NCBI RefSeq assembly: GCF_004000765.1
Contig: NZ_BILW01000016.1
Location: 62,001 to 126,000 of the forward strand
Reading direction: 5' to 3'
From: Paenibacillus chondroitinus NBRC 15376
GTDB taxonomy: Bacteria > Bacillota > Bacilli > Paenibacillales > NBRC-103111
DNA: 64,000 nucleotides
A model generated the notes under the pieces. The model was given only the letters and a program-made list of their open reading frames with translations. It did not search any database and was not told where the DNA came from. The position numbers and the translations under genes were made by a program. Position 1 is the stretch's first letter; each line of letters begins with the position of its first letter. Shown in pieces: positions 33,472 to 41,915 of this stretch.

Positions 33472-34827
33472 TTGAGCTCTAAGCTACAATTTGACTACAG
33501 CAAGGCATTGTCCTTTTTATCCCAACATGAGGTTGATTATTTGTCTGGACAGGTAGAACTGGCACATGATCAGCTGCATAACAAAACAGGTGCCGGCTCT
33601 GATTATTTAGGATGGGTGGATCTGCCTGAGAAATATGACCGTGAGGAATTTGCTCGCATTCAAGCGGCTGCTAAACAAATTCAATCCGATTCCGAAGCGC
33701 TTGTCGTTATTGGGATTGGCGGTTCTTATTTGGGAGCACGCGCTGCGCTTGAAATGCTTTCTCATTCGTTCTATAACATTTTGCCTAAAGATAAAAGAAA
33801 AACGCCTGAGATTTATTTCGTTGGAAATAACATCTCCTCTACATATGTAACACACCTTCTTCAATTGTTGGAGGGCAAGGACTTCTCCGTTAACGTAATT
33901 TCGAAATCCGGTACGACAACAGAACCGGCGATTGCGTTCCGTATTTTCCGTGAATTGCTTGAGAAGAAATATGGCAAAGAAGCCGCTCGCAAACGTATCT
34001 ACGCAACAACGGATCAAGCGAGAGGCGCTTTGAAAACGCTGGCCAACGAAGAGGGCTACGAATCTTTCGTTATCCCGGATGATGTAGGTGGACGTTACTC
34101 CGTACTGACAGCTGTTGGCTTGCTGCCAATCGCGACAGCTGGTATTGATGTGGAAGCGATCATGAAAGGCGCTGCGGATGCTCAGCGCGAGTTCGCGAAT
34201 CCTAAGCTTAGCGAGAACCAAGCGTATCAATACGCTGCTGTTCGTAACGCGCTTTACCGCAAAGGCAAAACGATCGAAATTCTCGTGAACTATGAGCCGT
34301 CCTTGCATTTCGTTTCGGAATGGTGGAAGCAGCTGTTCGGCGAAAGCGAAGGGAAAGACTACAAAGGTATCTACCCGGCTTCCGTAGACTTCTCGACAGA
34401 TCTTCACTCCATGGGCCAATTCGTTCAAGACGGCAACCGCATTTTGTTTGAAACGGTGATTCAAGTCGACCAAGTGGCTGATCATATTACGATCGGTACA
34501 GATGCTGACGATTTGGACGGTCTCAACTTCCTAAGTGGAAAAACGATGGATTTCGTGAACAAAAAGGCGTTCCAAGGAACCATGCTTGCTCACACGGACG
34601 GACATGTGCCGAACCTAATCGTTACGCTGCCGGATATGACGCCTTACTCCTTCGGGTATATGGTGTATTTCTTTGAAAAAGCATGCGGCATCAGCGGTTA
34701 CCTGATGGGCGTGAATCCTTTTGACCAACCGGGCGTTGAAGCTTACAAGAAGAACATGTTTGCGCTTCTGGGGAAACCTGGTTATGAGAAAGAAAAAGCG
34801 GAGCTGGAAGCACGCTTACAGAAGTAA
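33472..34827 (+). CDS. pgi: Glucose-6-phosphate isomerase
   Basis: 451 residues from TTG 33472, which has GGAGG 8 nt before and gives the standard start (M)[15 protein letters not shown] 33457 is an alternative. Motifs [64 protein letters not shown] and [23 protein letters not shown] identify PGI; B. subtilis Pgi has 450 residues. Interconverts glucose-6- and fructose-6-phosphate, the substrate of GlmS and ManA, both in this window. Confidence 0.97.
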   Translation: MSSKLQFDYSKALSFLSQHEVDYLSGQVELAHDQLHNKTGAGSDYLGWVDLPEKYDREEFARIQAAAKQIQSDSEALVVIGIGGSYLGARAALEMLSHSFYNILPKDKRKTPEIYFVGNNISSTYVTHLLQLLEGKDFSVNVISKSGTTTEPAIAFRIFRELLEKKYGKEAARKRIYATTDQARGALKTLANEEGYESFVIPDDVGGRYSVLTAVGLLPIATAGIDVEAIMKGAADAQREFANPKLSENQAYQYAAVRNALYRKGKTIEILVNYEPSLHFVSEWWKQLFGESEGKDYKGIYPASVDFSTDLHSMGQFVQDGNRILFETVIQVDQVADHITIGTDADDLDGLNFLSGKTMDFVNKKAFQGTMLAHTDGHVPNLIVTLPDMTPYSFGYMVYFFEKACGISGYLMGVNPFDQPGVEAYKKNMFALLGKPGYEKEKAELEARLQK

Positions 34828-34846
34828 ATGACGAACGTAACGAACC

Positions 34847-34882
34847 AAAACGATCGATCCAATCGGATTGGTCGTTTTTTTT
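34847..34882 (+). terminator. Intrinsic terminator after pgi
   Basis: AACGATCGATCC-AATC-GGATTGGTCGTT stem followed by eight T. Confidence 0.75.
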
Positions 34883-34996
34883 CATAGAAAATTACCATTA
34901 TTTATGTGGTAAATTTTCTTACAATATTGTCGAAGTCATAAGATGTGTGTAGAATGTAATGAAACAGTTGTTTCCTTCTACCAAGAAAGGTCGGCT

Positions 34997-35638
34997 ATGC
35001 TAGCAAATTTCAAAACAATCCAATCGTACGGATCGTCGGAAATCATCATCAAGAAGTCGCGTTTCATCGGTCATGCCAAGCCTGTGGAGTCAGAAGAAGA
35101 GGCTATCCACTTTATTGAAGCGATCAAGAAGGAACACAAAACGGCTACACATAACTGCAGTGCGTATGTCATCGGAGACAGGGACCAGATTCAGAAGCAG
35201 TCTGATGACGGAGAACCGAGCGGCACGGCAGGTAAGCCGATTCTGGAAGTGATTAAGCATCAAGGGCTCAAGAATATCGCAATCGTCGTAACCCGTTATT
35301 ACGGCGGCATCATGCTCGGCGCGGGCGGACTCATTCGGGCTTATACGGATGGAGCCGTGGTGGGCATTGAAGCTGCACAACCGATTTACAAAGTGAATCA
35401 TCAGAAGGTAATGATTGAGGTTGATTATACGTGGTATGGCAAAATCGAGAATGAACTGAGAAATCAGGGAATGCTTCTCGGGGATATTGATTTTACTGAT
35501 AAGGTTACAGTAACTTGCTATCCTTTGGCAGCGGCAGCGGATGCGTTTATCAACTGGGCAACAGATTTTACGCAAGGTCAAGGTGTTATTATCGCTGGAG
35601 AGAACGAGTACATCGTTCACAAGAACCTGCCCGAATAG
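34997..35638 (+). CDS. yvyE: YigZ/IMPACT family protein (YvyE)
   Basis: 213 residues from ATG 34997 (AAAGG upstream); the open frame extends 18 codons further without RBS. UPF0029 domain: SRFIGHAKPVESEEEAIHFI, THNCSAYVIGDRDQIQKQSDDGEPSGTAGKP, VVTRYYGGIMLGAGGLIRAYTDG; then the smaller C-terminal domain (DUF1949). Homologues are linked to translation factors and, in yeast, to Gcn2 control; the bacterial role is not settled. Confidence 0.93.
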   Translation: MLANFKTIQSYGSSEIIIKKSRFIGHAKPVESEEEAIHFIEAIKKEHKTATHNCSAYVIGDRDQIQKQSDDGEPSGTAGKPILEVIKHQGLKNIAIVVTRYYGGIMLGAGGLIRAYTDGAVVGIEAAQPIYKVNHQKVMIEVDYTWYGKIENELRNQGMLLGDIDFTDKVTVTCYPLAAAADAFINWATDFTQGQGVIIAGENEYIVHKNLPE

Positions 35639-35691
35639 GCAGGTTCAAGACTAAACAAAATTAAATAGGCTAAGGATGCGGAGGGATAGGA

Positions 35692-36348
35692 ATGGCTAGG
35701 AAAGCAGTCGCGCAAGAGCTTAGCAGAGAACGAATACTTACCGAGGCGCGGGATTTATTCGCCACTTTTGGCTATCGCGCTTTAACGATGCGCAGCATCG
35801 CAAAAGCAATGGGTTACAGTCATGGTGCGTTATATTATCATTTTACTGAGAAAGCGGAACTGTTTTATGCGTTAATTAAAGACGATTTCTCCATGCTGAT
35901 GCAGCGTCAACGAGAAATGATCGTGCGTGAACATGGATTTAGCGTGAATTTGCTTCAAAAGTTAATGATGGAGTTCGTCTGGTTTGGACTTAGCAATCCG
36001 AACCACTATGAAATGATGTTCATGCTGAACGAACCTGAACTTCAGCAGTATTCCCGTACCGAACAAGCGCAATGCCTCGAAATGTTCTCCATCGTCGTTC
36101 GTCAGGTTGTCACGGACCAGCCTGGTTTCGAAAGCAGAAAGTTTACTCTTCCTTGGAATTTGTTTATGTCTTTACACGGCCTCATCTCGTATTGCATCCA
36201 GTTTAAAATTACTTATGAAGAAGCCCGCAAGCTGGCTGATGAGCACATTCGTCTCATATGCGTAAGCTTGGACCTAGATTCTTATGAGCAGCAGCGGCCG
36301 CTTGTCAAAATGGTGGGTCCGCATGTGCCGATCACCAATGCCATATAA
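35692..36348 (+). CDS. TetR-family regulator
   Basis: 218 residues, GGAGGGATAGG before ATG. N-terminal HTH (RILTEARDLFATFGYRALTMRSIAKAMGYSHGALYYHFTEKAELFYALI) is a clean TetR signature; the C-terminal ligand domain (TetR_C type) is not specific enough to name a ligand. The next gene on the same strand is 125 nt away past a terminator, so its target cannot be told from context. Confidence 0.93.
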   Translation: MARKAVAQELSRERILTEARDLFATFGYRALTMRSIAKAMGYSHGALYYHFTEKAELFYALIKDDFSMLMQRQREMIVREHGFSVNLLQKLMMEFVWFGLSNPNHYEMMFMLNEPELQQYSRTEQAQCLEMFSIVVRQVVTDQPGFESRKFTLPWNLFMSLHGLISYCIQFKITYEEARKLADEHIRLICVSLDLDSYEQQRPLVKMVGPHVPITNAI

Positions 36349-36356
36349 CTAGTTAA

Positions 36357-36391
36357 GGAAGAGAGACGAGGGTCTTTCTTCTTTTTTTTGC
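36357..36391 (+). terminator. Intrinsic terminator after tetR gene
   Basis: GGAAGAGAGAC-GAG-GGTCTTTCTTC stem followed by a run of T. Confidence 0.7.
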
Positions 36392-36472
36392 CTGTGTGAA
36401 GCTTGTATTTTACATTAGCCCCCATGTGCATTAATATAGGGAAAGAAAAGCTGGGAAGGATGAGGGTCTAAC

Positions 36473-36697
36473 ATGGATTTAAATCAGTGGTCGGAAGAGA
36501 ACGTGGAATTTATGTTTGAAGAAATAAAGAGGAAGCTGCGCATGGCTACGGGGGGCTCCATTAAGGCTTCTAACGTGAAAGCGGAAGCGTATGAGGATCT
36601 CAAAGATTTATACGACATGGTCGCAAGCAAAGATAGATTCAGTATCAGCGAGATCGACGCTATCACAACTGAGCTTGGAAAGATTCGTAAGGGATAA
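36473..36697 (+). CDS. yfkK: DUF1128 protein (UPF0435, YfkK-like)
   Basis: 74 residues. MDLNQWSEENVEFMFEEIKRKLRM, SIKASNVKAEAYEDLKDLYDMVASK and SISEIDAITTELGKIRKG match UPF0435 proteins of Bacillaceae (YfkK is 71 residues). All-helical, cytosolic, unknown function. Terminator hairpin follows. Confidence 0.85.
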   Translation: MDLNQWSEENVEFMFEEIKRKLRMATGGSIKASNVKAEAYEDLKDLYDMVASKDRFSISEIDAITTELGKIRKG

Positions 36698-36710
36698 GCT
36701 ATTATTGATA

Positions 36711-36758
36711 AAATGCTGTTTTTCTAGGTGTATGGCCTGGAAAAGTGGCATTTTTTTA
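36711..36758 (+). terminator. Probable terminator after yfkK
   Basis: TGCTGTTTTTC... pairs with GGAAAAGTGGCA, followed by seven T. Confidence 0.6.
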
Positions 36759-36871
36759 TAGACAAACGACTATTTTTCCGAGTGGGTGGACAGCTATCCA
36801 AGCGATGTTACCTACACAGGAGTACACTGTAGAGCAATGTATCCCTGGTGGCTAAAAGGAGGTGGACGTTC

Positions 36872-37192
36872 GTGGAATCCCAAATTCGTAAAGAAGACGT
36901 TCGTAAGCTGGTCGGCAAACAAATTGTGGCTCTTAAGAAAGACGGAACAAGCGTGTCCGGTAAATTGGTAAGAATCAGTGGTAACACGTTGATCGTAGCT
37001 CCACAAAAAGGTAAAAAAGTGCAAGTTAAAGCGATTGTTCCTTTGGTACTGTTTGATCTGTTAGCAATTGGTACTGCACCTTTTGCATACGGTGGTTTCG
37101 GTCCAGGATTCGGCTTTGGCGGCTTTGGCCCTGGTTTTGGCTTTGGTGGCTTTGGCCCTGGTTTTGGCCCAAGCTTCGGTGGCTTCTGGTAG
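36872..37192 (+). CDS. Small Sm-like domain protein with GGFGPGFGF repeats
   Basis: 106 residues from GTG 36872, AGGAGGTGG 6 nt upstream. Residues 1-60 (LVGKQIVALKKDGTSVSGKLVRISGN, LIVAPQKGKKVQVKAIVPLVLFDL) look like a small Sm-like beta-barrel. The rest is three copies of GGFGPGFGF and a Gly/Phe/Pro tail. Gly-rich coats of this kind are common among spore coat and inner coat proteins, and the GerP-like genes follow directly, so a spore-shell location is plausible. No experimental family known to me. Confidence 0.75.
   Translation: MESQIRKEDVRKLVGKQIVALKKDGTSVSGKLVRISGNTLIVAPQKGKKVQVKAIVPLVLFDLLAIGTAPFAYGGFGPGFGFGGFGPGFGFGGFGPGFGPSFGGFW
37091..37168 (+). repeat. Tandem 27-bp repeat inside the Gly/Phe-rich gene
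   Basis: Units at 37091-37117, 37118-37144 and partial 37145-37168, each encoding GGFGPGFGF; units two and three are nearly identical at DNA level, which implies recent duplication. Confidence 0.8.
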
Positions 37193-37206
37193 TAAGGTAA
37201 AAGTTG

Positions 37207-37237
37207 AGGGCTGTGCCAAAATGGTGCAGCCCTTTTT
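37207..37237 (+). terminator. Intrinsic terminator
   Basis: AGGGCTGTGCC-AAAAT-GGTGCAGCCCT stem followed by TTTT. Confidence 0.8.
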
Positions 37238-37373
37238 GTGTATATCAAGACCAAGTGGACTCCTCGCACTTACGACCTTCTGGTTATTCGTACACCAATT
37301 GGTTGACGAATGAATAGGCTAGCATACAGGATTTATCCCATAGCCTTGTCAACCCATGATAGGAGTGAGCACT

Positions 37374-37616
37374 ATGCCGAGTTCCATCGTTTTCAACATG
37401 ATCAATATCAACAATCAGAATACAAATGCCACCATCGGGATCGGTGAGAATGCACAGTCGAGCTGGGATTCCCACAGTAAGAACAATTACGGAACCGGTG
37501 AATTCATCGGCAATTCGATCTCCGCTAACATCGTGAATTTGATTTTTGATAATGACTTTATTGATGCTCCAATTAATGATCAGGATTTCAAACCAGCTGT
37601 CACGAATCAAGCCTAA
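37374..37616 (+). CDS. GerPA/GerPF-family spore germination protein
   Basis: 80 residues from ATG 37374 (TAGGAGTGAG 5 nt upstream). MPSSIVFNMININNQNTNAT, IGIGENAQSSWDSHSKNNYG and the end NIVNLIFDNDFIDAPINDQDF fit the short beta proteins of the GerPA/PF family (Pfam gerPA), which make the coat permeable to germinants. First of two such genes on this strand; another lies 18 nt downstream. Confidence 0.82.
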   Translation: MPSSIVFNMININNQNTNATIGIGENAQSSWDSHSKNNYGTGEFIGNSISANIVNLIFDNDFIDAPINDQDFKPAVTNQA

Positions 37617-37634
37617 TCGAGTGAGGTGAGTCGC

Positions 37635-37904
37635 ATGCAGAGATCAGCTCTTTCGGCCATTCCGCTAGATCCGCCGCTCATTCAGTTTGACGCCATTCAT
37701 GTGAATGCGATATCGGATGCTTCCGGCATTTTTATCGGGACGAATACACAAGTGTATTGGACAACAAGCGGCAAAGCGAATTCCGGCTTAGGCGAAGTAA
37801 GCGGCGAGAACAATTATGTAGTCAATAATGTTAACACGGTTCATGATAATGATATTATCGACGCGCCTTACACCAAAGGAGATCTCGTCATTGGCCGGGT
37901 CTAA
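37635..37904 (+). CDS. GerPA/GerPF-family protein
   Basis: 89 residues from ATG 37635 (GAGGTG upstream; GTG 37626 is an alternative). Core LIQFDAIHVNAISDASGIFIG, TNTQVYWTTSGKANSGLGEVSG and VNTVHDNDIIDAP carry the same pattern as the gene before it: an AI/I strand, then (G)xNxxxxW-S-K, GxGE-GxNN, and a DNDxIDAP end. Second gene of a two-gene unit; converges with the minus-strand GerP-like genes. Confidence 0.82.
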   Translation: MQRSALSAIPLDPPLIQFDAIHVNAISDASGIFIGTNTQVYWTTSGKANSGLGEVSGENNYVVNNVNTVHDNDIIDAPYTKGDLVIGRV

Positions 37905-37924
37905 ATGGCAGCTTCCATTCACAT

Positions 37925-38272
37925 TTAGTCAGGCGTTTGTGTGGTGCTAATGACTTCTTCCGGCTTCTTGGCTCCTGGCGTTGGGGTAAAGCCGGAGGCT
38001 TCCGCCTGCGCGGTAATCATCTCCTGAAGCCAATCAGGCGTTTCATTATCGCCGACATTGAGCATGTCGAGGAAGTCGGAGTCATTGAGCATGGAGCGTG
38101 TTCCGACTAACTGGTTGTTGTCGCCTTCCACAGCGCCAAAACCTTGTACAGTCTTCTGGTTGCTCTGAAAATCGGTCGGCCAATTGTTGCCCATATTGAT
38201 ACAGGATGCACTTTCAACCGATCCGATTCGAATCGAGCCGATGATAAACGTCGGTGACATGAAGGAGGACAA
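37925..38272 (-). CDS. GerP-family-like spore protein with C-terminal extension
   Basis: 115 residues. SPTFIIGSIRIGSVESASCINMG, NWPTDFQSNQKTVQGFGAVEGDNNQLVG and SMLNDSDFLDML share the GerPA/PF-type core; the last ~40 residues (TPDWLQEMITAQAEASG...) are an added helical tail. It is the third gene of the minus-strand block gerPA-like, gerPC-like, this. Convergent with the plus-strand pair (20-nt gap). Confidence 0.75.
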   Translation of the reverse strand: MSSFMSPTFIIGSIRIGSVESASCINMGNNWPTDFQSNQKTVQGFGAVEGDNNQLVGTRSMLNDSDFLDMLNVGDNETPDWLQEMITAQAEASGFTPTPGAKKPEEVISTTQTPD

Positions 38273-38284
38273 AGGCGAAACACC

Positions 38285-38830
38285 TCATTTCGTTTTGGGT
38301 TGCGGCGGTGTGTACTTGTAGCCAGTGGCGGTACGCTCTGTCGTTGACGCCGCGCCGTCGCTGCTCGGCTCCGCTGAAGCGGGTGACGGTCCCTTAACAG
38401 GGGGAGGGGTCGGCCTTGAAGCGCCCGCGGGCGGCTCTTTTGTCACTTGAGCACGTGCCATTGTCTCATCGTGAGGGCCTTTTTTCTCATTGGGCTTAGC
38501 CCCGAAGTTGTTGCCCAGATTTAAGGAGCCGCTCAGTTCCTTGATATCCAAGTGATCCAAACGAAAGGTTAGATTTTCTAAGACAGGCTGATGAACATGC
38601 AGAGTATCTATATGAATCTGCGGATGCTTGGCGGTCAGGTTGGATAACTCTTCTTCTAGTTTTTTCAAGCGCTTTTCTAATTGCTGAACGGTAAGGGAAG
38701 ACGTAGTAGTAGTAGTAGAAGTGGGCTCAGATCTAGCGTGTAAGGTCGCTCCGGTTGGTGAAGGCGGTGGCGACACCTCTCTGGCTCCTGGTGGTTTGGG
38801 AGGCGGCGTTTTTTTCTTTTGAAACCACAT
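38285..38830 (-). CDS. GerPC-like spore germination protein
   Basis: 181 residues. Starts MWFQKKKTPPPKPPGAREV, then a coiled coil (TVQQLEKRLKKLEEELSNL, residues 46-65), then the GerPC-type motif IHIDTLHVHQPVLENLTFRL and HLDIKELSGSLNLGNN. The N- and C-termini are Pro/Ser/Thr-rich and disordered (KEPPAGASRPTPPPVKG). GerPC is the scaffold of the GerP coat proteins. It lies between two GerPA/PF-like genes on the same strand (9- and 12-nt gaps), which supports the call. Confidence 0.75.
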   Translation of the reverse strand: MWFQKKKTPPPKPPGAREVSPPPSPTGATLHARSEPTSTTTTTSSLTVQQLEKRLKKLEEELSNLTAKHPQIHIDTLHVHQPVLENLTFRLDHLDIKELSGSLNLGNNFGAKPNEKKGPHDETMARAQVTKEPPAGASRPTPPPVKGPSPASAEPSSDGAASTTERTATGYKYTPPQPKTK

Positions 38831-38839
38831 GGTTGATTC

Positions 38840-39058
38840 TCAGCTCTTTCGGATAAAGGGTTGGAAATCAATGCGGTCCCCATCGCTAACGACATGTTTA
38901 CCGCCGATCACGACATTGCCCTCGCCATCCACTTCTCCGAGTCCCTGATTGGTCTTCACGGAGTGCCGCCTGCCGACGATCCGATTCGTTCCCTTGTTCA
39001 CACTGGATGATGCCGCAAGGCTGTCGATATGAATTGATTGAAATTGGATGCGTACCAC
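38840..39058 (-). CDS. GerPA/GerPF-family protein
   Basis: 72 residues from GTG 39058, with GGAGGGG 6 nt upstream. VRIQFQSIHIDSLAASSSVNKG, RRHSVKTNQGLGEVDGEGNVVI and a final VSDGDRIDF show the family core (I-I strand, GxGE, D-D-x-ID). First gene of the minus-strand GerP-like block. Confidence 0.78.
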   Translation of the reverse strand: MVRIQFQSIHIDSLAASSSVNKGTNRIVGRRHSVKTNQGLGEVDGEGNVVIGGKHVVSDGDRIDFQPFIRKS

Positions 39059-39222
39059 AATAATCCCCTCCATATCCGCTTTTCCGAATGTTCTCTTTTT
39101 AATTATATGGGGACAAACGAAGATTCATTTCTCTTTTCCGAAAATCCCAAAACAAATAACGCTCAACCTGATCCTATTGCGGGCAGGTGACAGCGTCTCC
39201 GGCGGCATAAGGCGGTTGAACG

Positions 39223-39666
39223 TTATGTGAACTGAATAGGAATAACCTTTTCCCCATCGGGTGGTGATAAAGGAATGCGGATGATGAGCAGACCGTTATG
39301 ATACTGCGCCCGCATTTGTTCGGTCAAAGCTCTTCCGGGTAAGCGAATGGTCCGCTCAAAAGCTCCGAAGAAACGCTCGGACAGCCTCATCTGCTCATCC
39401 AGCACTTGATACGGCCGGACAAGATGTCCCCGGATTAACAGCGATTGATCGCGAAAAGATAGTTGAATCTGCTCGGGGGCGGACAACCCGGGAACCTCTG
39501 CGACAACGACAAGCTCTTGCGGTGTTTCATACATATCGATTCTTGGCCCGGTTAACGGGATGATACTGGCAATGTCCTGCCAGAATTCAGGGCCCAGCAC
39601 ATCGCCGGCTTGCGCCGTGAGCCCTTTCCAATCGGGCTTTGGCGGACGGTTGCCTGGAGGATTCAT
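39223..39666 (-). CDS. Hsp20/alpha-crystallin family protein
   Basis: 147 residues. The crystallin domain spans ~40-140: RIDMYETPQELVVVAEVPGLS, IQLSFRDQSLLIRGH, SERFFGAFERTIRLPG, AQYHNGLLIIRIPL. These small chaperones bind unfolding proteins; the context of spore genes suggests a spore-coat homologue such as CotM/CotP type. The 148 nt upstream of the GerP-like gene (39074-39222) hold only an imperfect long hairpin (AACGCTCAACC/GGTTGAACGTT). Confidence 0.88.
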   Translation of the reverse strand: MNPPGNRPPKPDWKGLTAQAGDVLGPEFWQDIASIIPLTGPRIDMYETPQELVVVAEVPGLSAPEQIQLSFRDQSLLIRGHLVRPYQVLDEQMRLSERFFGAFERTIRLPGRALTEQMRAQYHNGLLIIRIPLSPPDGEKVIPIQFT

Positions 39667-39692
39667 CGACCATCATCACCTGACTTTTGCAT

Positions 39693-39722
39693 AAAAAATA
39701 GCGCTGCAAGCAGCTTGCTATT
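39693..39722 (-). terminator. Terminator after the SASP gene
   Basis: Minus strand: AATAGC-AAGCTGCTTGCAGC-GCTATT followed by TTTTT. Confidence 0.75.
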
Positions 39723-39769
39723 AGTTTATGTGCAGCCGCGGCGGATTATGGCATCTCTTGGGAAGCGGA

Positions 39770-40060
39770 TCAATGCGGGGGTCGCTGCTCCGCCAATTTC
39801 TGCTGCGCCATGCGCACGAGTTCCTTGACCATCGCTCCGCCGATAGGACCGCCAACCTTGCCCGCGTCTTCCGAGCTCAATTGGCCGTTGTACCCTTGCT
39901 GAAGGGGAACACCCAGTGTTCTGGCGACCTCATATTTGACCAAATCAGGCCGCTCTGGATTTACATTGTATCCTTGATTTCGCATGACTTGAGCTTTAAG
40001 AATTCCCAGTCCATGTTCGGATCCGGGCACGATGGCCCGGTTGCTTCTTCTACGTGCCAT
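39770..40060 (-). CDS. Alpha/beta-type small acid-soluble spore protein
   Basis: 96 residues. The SASP core YEVARTLGVPLQQGYNGQLSS and DAGKVGGPIGGAMVKELVRMAQQ is complete; the YEVA region corresponds to the GPR protease site. These proteins coat spore DNA and protect it from UV and heat. A longer, basic N-terminus (ARRRSNRAIVPGSEHGLGIL) distinguishes it from the ~70-residue SspA types. Expected to be sigma-G dependent; I could not fix the promoter. Confidence 0.92.
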   Translation of the reverse strand: MARRRSNRAIVPGSEHGLGILKAQVMRNQGYNVNPERPDLVKYEVARTLGVPLQQGYNGQLSSEDAGKVGGPIGGAMVKELVRMAQQKLAEQRPPH

Positions 40061-40080
40061 TAGGCATCACCTCTTGGTGA

Positions 40081-40533
40081 TTAGGATACCCCACGGCTGG
40101 TGGGACCATTAGCCCGAAATGTAAAATATTTATGCCCCAAATAATTCCCAATGGTGTATAAGCCATTTCCCACCAAAATGGCGCCATTGTGCAGCCAATC
40201 TGCCCGCAACTCAGGCCACAGTACGCCTGCGGCTTCAGCCAAAAGCAGACCGCAGCTATAAGATAAGCCATAACAGCTTAAAATAATGATCGCAAATTTC
40301 CACCAACTGCTGCCCACACTGGCATTCGAGCGGAAGGTAAACGTGCGATTTAGTGTATAGCTGACGATTGCGCCAAGCGTATTCCCAGCGAAGGTCGAGA
40401 GCCAATAGTTCAGATGCAGCACATTGAAAAAAACGAAACTGGCGGAAAGGCCAACCAACGTATTGAATACGCCGACAAGTAAAAATCGTAGGAAGCTTCC
40501 TGATAACAATGCTAATAATCGTTGTTGTATCAT
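40081..40533 (-). CDS. GtrA-family membrane protein
   Basis: 150 residues with four membrane helices: LRFLLVGVFNTLVGLSASFVFF, LSTFAGNTLGAIVSYTLNRTFTFRS (GtrA signature NRxxTF), IILSCYGLSYSCGLLLA and NGLYTIGNYLGHKYFTFR. GtrA proteins are thought to move undecaprenyl-phosphate-linked sugar across the membrane together with a GT2 glycosyltransferase; such a gene is directly upstream on the same strand (1-nt gap). Confidence 0.93.
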   Translation of the reverse strand: MIQQRLLALLSGSFLRFLLVGVFNTLVGLSASFVFFNVLHLNYWLSTFAGNTLGAIVSYTLNRTFTFRSNASVGSSWWKFAIIILSCYGLSYSCGLLLAEAAGVLWPELRADWLHNGAILVGNGLYTIGNYLGHKYFTFRANGPTSRGVS

Positions 40534-40534
40534 G

Positions 40535-41563
40535 TTATCGGCGGTTTGAAGCAGCCGGGATGGATGGAGGGTTTACAGCAGGCAACTCCGCTTGCTCCTG
40601 AGCATCCTGAGCGCTTCCTTTCAATACTTTTTCAATGACAAAAAGCGGCCGTTGCTTCACTTCTTTATAGATTTTTCCTATATATTCGCCAATTAAACCA
40701 AGCGCCAGCAGCTGCACACCACCAATGAACCATACGGACAAGACCAGTGAAGTCCAGCCTGTCACATTGGCTCCCAGCAGTTTGCCAACAATAGCATAGA
40801 GGGCGGCAACGACACTAAGAAGAAACAGGACGAATCCCATTAATGTAACAAAACGGATCGGAGTTACGCTGAAAGACGTGATGCCGTCGAAAGCGAAGGC
40901 AAGCATCTTGCGCAGCGGATATTTGGATTCTCCGGCGAAACGTTCTTTCCGAGTGTAATACACTTGAGTGGACGGGAAACCAAGCAGCGGCACCATGCCC
41001 CGCAAGAATAAATTAACCTCTTGGAATTTCTCCAAATTATCGAGAGTACGCTTGCTCATTAATCGAAAATCCGCATGATTGTAATGTATTTTTACCCCAA
41101 GGGAAGTCATTAGCTTATAAAAACCTTGCGCGGTTGCCCGTTTGAAAAAGGTATCTGCAGACCGGTCCTGACGGATACCGTAGACGATATCGAAGCCCTC
41201 GCGGAATTTGAGGACGAACTCTCGGATCACATCCGTATCATCCTGGAGATCCGCGTCAATGGATACGACACAATCGGAATAAGATTTGGCGTGCATGAGA
41301 CCGGAAAGTAAGGCGCTTTGATGCCCCGCGTTTCGAGCCAGTTTTAGACCGGTAACAAAGGTGTTTGAGGCGTGAAAGCGTTCGATCAGCGACCACGTTG
41401 CGTCTTTGCTGCCATCATCAACCAATAGCATGGTGCTTGTGCTTGCGACCAGTTGATCGGTAATGAGGGCGTCGATGACACCGCTGAGCCGGAAAACCGT
41501 TTCCGGAAGAACTTCCTCTTCGTTATAACAAGGGACCACAATGGTTAAAATCGGAGTAGCCAC
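40535..41563 (-). CDS. Family 2 glycosyltransferase (GtrB/dolichol-P-mannose synthase type)
   Basis: 342 residues from GTG 41563 (GAGG upstream); the frame extends ten codons more without RBS. GT2 motifs TIVVPCYNEEEVLPET, LVDDGSKDATW, GHQSALLSGLMHA, SIDADLQDD and HADFRLMSKRTL; two C-terminal membrane helices (FVLFLLSVVAALYAIVG, SLVLSVWFIGGVQLLALGLIGEYIG). Makes polyprenyl-phosphate-linked hexose, which the GtrA partner flips for glycosylation of wall or surface polymers. Confidence 0.93.
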   Translation of the reverse strand: MATPILTIVVPCYNEEEVLPETVFRLSGVIDALITDQLVASTSTMLLVDDGSKDATWSLIERFHASNTFVTGLKLARNAGHQSALLSGLMHAKSYSDCVVSIDADLQDDTDVIREFVLKFREGFDIVYGIRQDRSADTFFKRATAQGFYKLMTSLGVKIHYNHADFRLMSKRTLDNLEKFQEVNLFLRGMVPLLGFPSTQVYYTRKERFAGESKYPLRKMLAFAFDGITSFSVTPIRFVTLMGFVLFLLSVVAALYAIVGKLLGANVTGWTSLVLSVWFIGGVQLLALGLIGEYIGKIYKEVKQRPLFVIEKVLKGSAQDAQEQAELPAVNPPSIPAASNRR

Positions 41564-41637
41564 AATACCTCGTCTCCATCCTGAATAGATCATATATGTA
41601 GAGAATGATACAGGCTTTCATTATAACGTAAAAGCTC

Positions 41638-41682
41638 ACAAAAAAGTAAGCGGCCGAGACGAATTCATCGTCCCAGCCGCTT
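41638..41682 (-). terminator. Strong terminator of the small peptide gene
   Basis: Minus strand: AAGCGGC-T-GGGACGA...TCGTCTC-G-GCCGCTT followed by ACTTTTTT. Confidence 0.8.
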
Positions 41683-41692
41683 GTAATCGTCA

Positions 41693-41794
41693 TTACCAAC
41701 CAAATCCGAAGGTACTCAATACGATAACCAAGAGGATGAATAAAACGAGGACTACAGCAGCTCCATTGTAGGTTGTTCCGCATCCATAACTCAT
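41693..41794 (-). CDS. YjcZ-family sporulation peptide
   Basis: 33 residues from ATG 41794 with GGAGGGATAG upstream. Sequence begins MSYGCGTTYNGAAVVLVLF and ends VIVLSTFGFGW: a short Gly/Tyr/Cys head and one hydrophobic helix (residues 13-27), as in YjcZ/YhjZ-type membrane peptides made in sporulation. Clear RBS and own terminator support expression. Precise role unknown. Confidence 0.85.
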   Translation of the reverse strand: MSYGCGTTYNGAAVVLVLFILLVIVLSTFGFGW

Positions 41795-41915
41795 GTCTAT
41801 CCCTCCCTTCACAAAATTACTATATGTCATTCATCTAGATGATGTATGGATGAATGTCCATAGTGATTCATTTTATTTGGGGATGTATCCGCTTGATGTT
41901 GCGATGCGGGGCTGA

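Noticed and set aside
33607..34485. Minus-strand 292-codon frame over pgi
   Set aside because: Pgi on the plus strand has all family motifs; the opposite frame has no RBS or domain.
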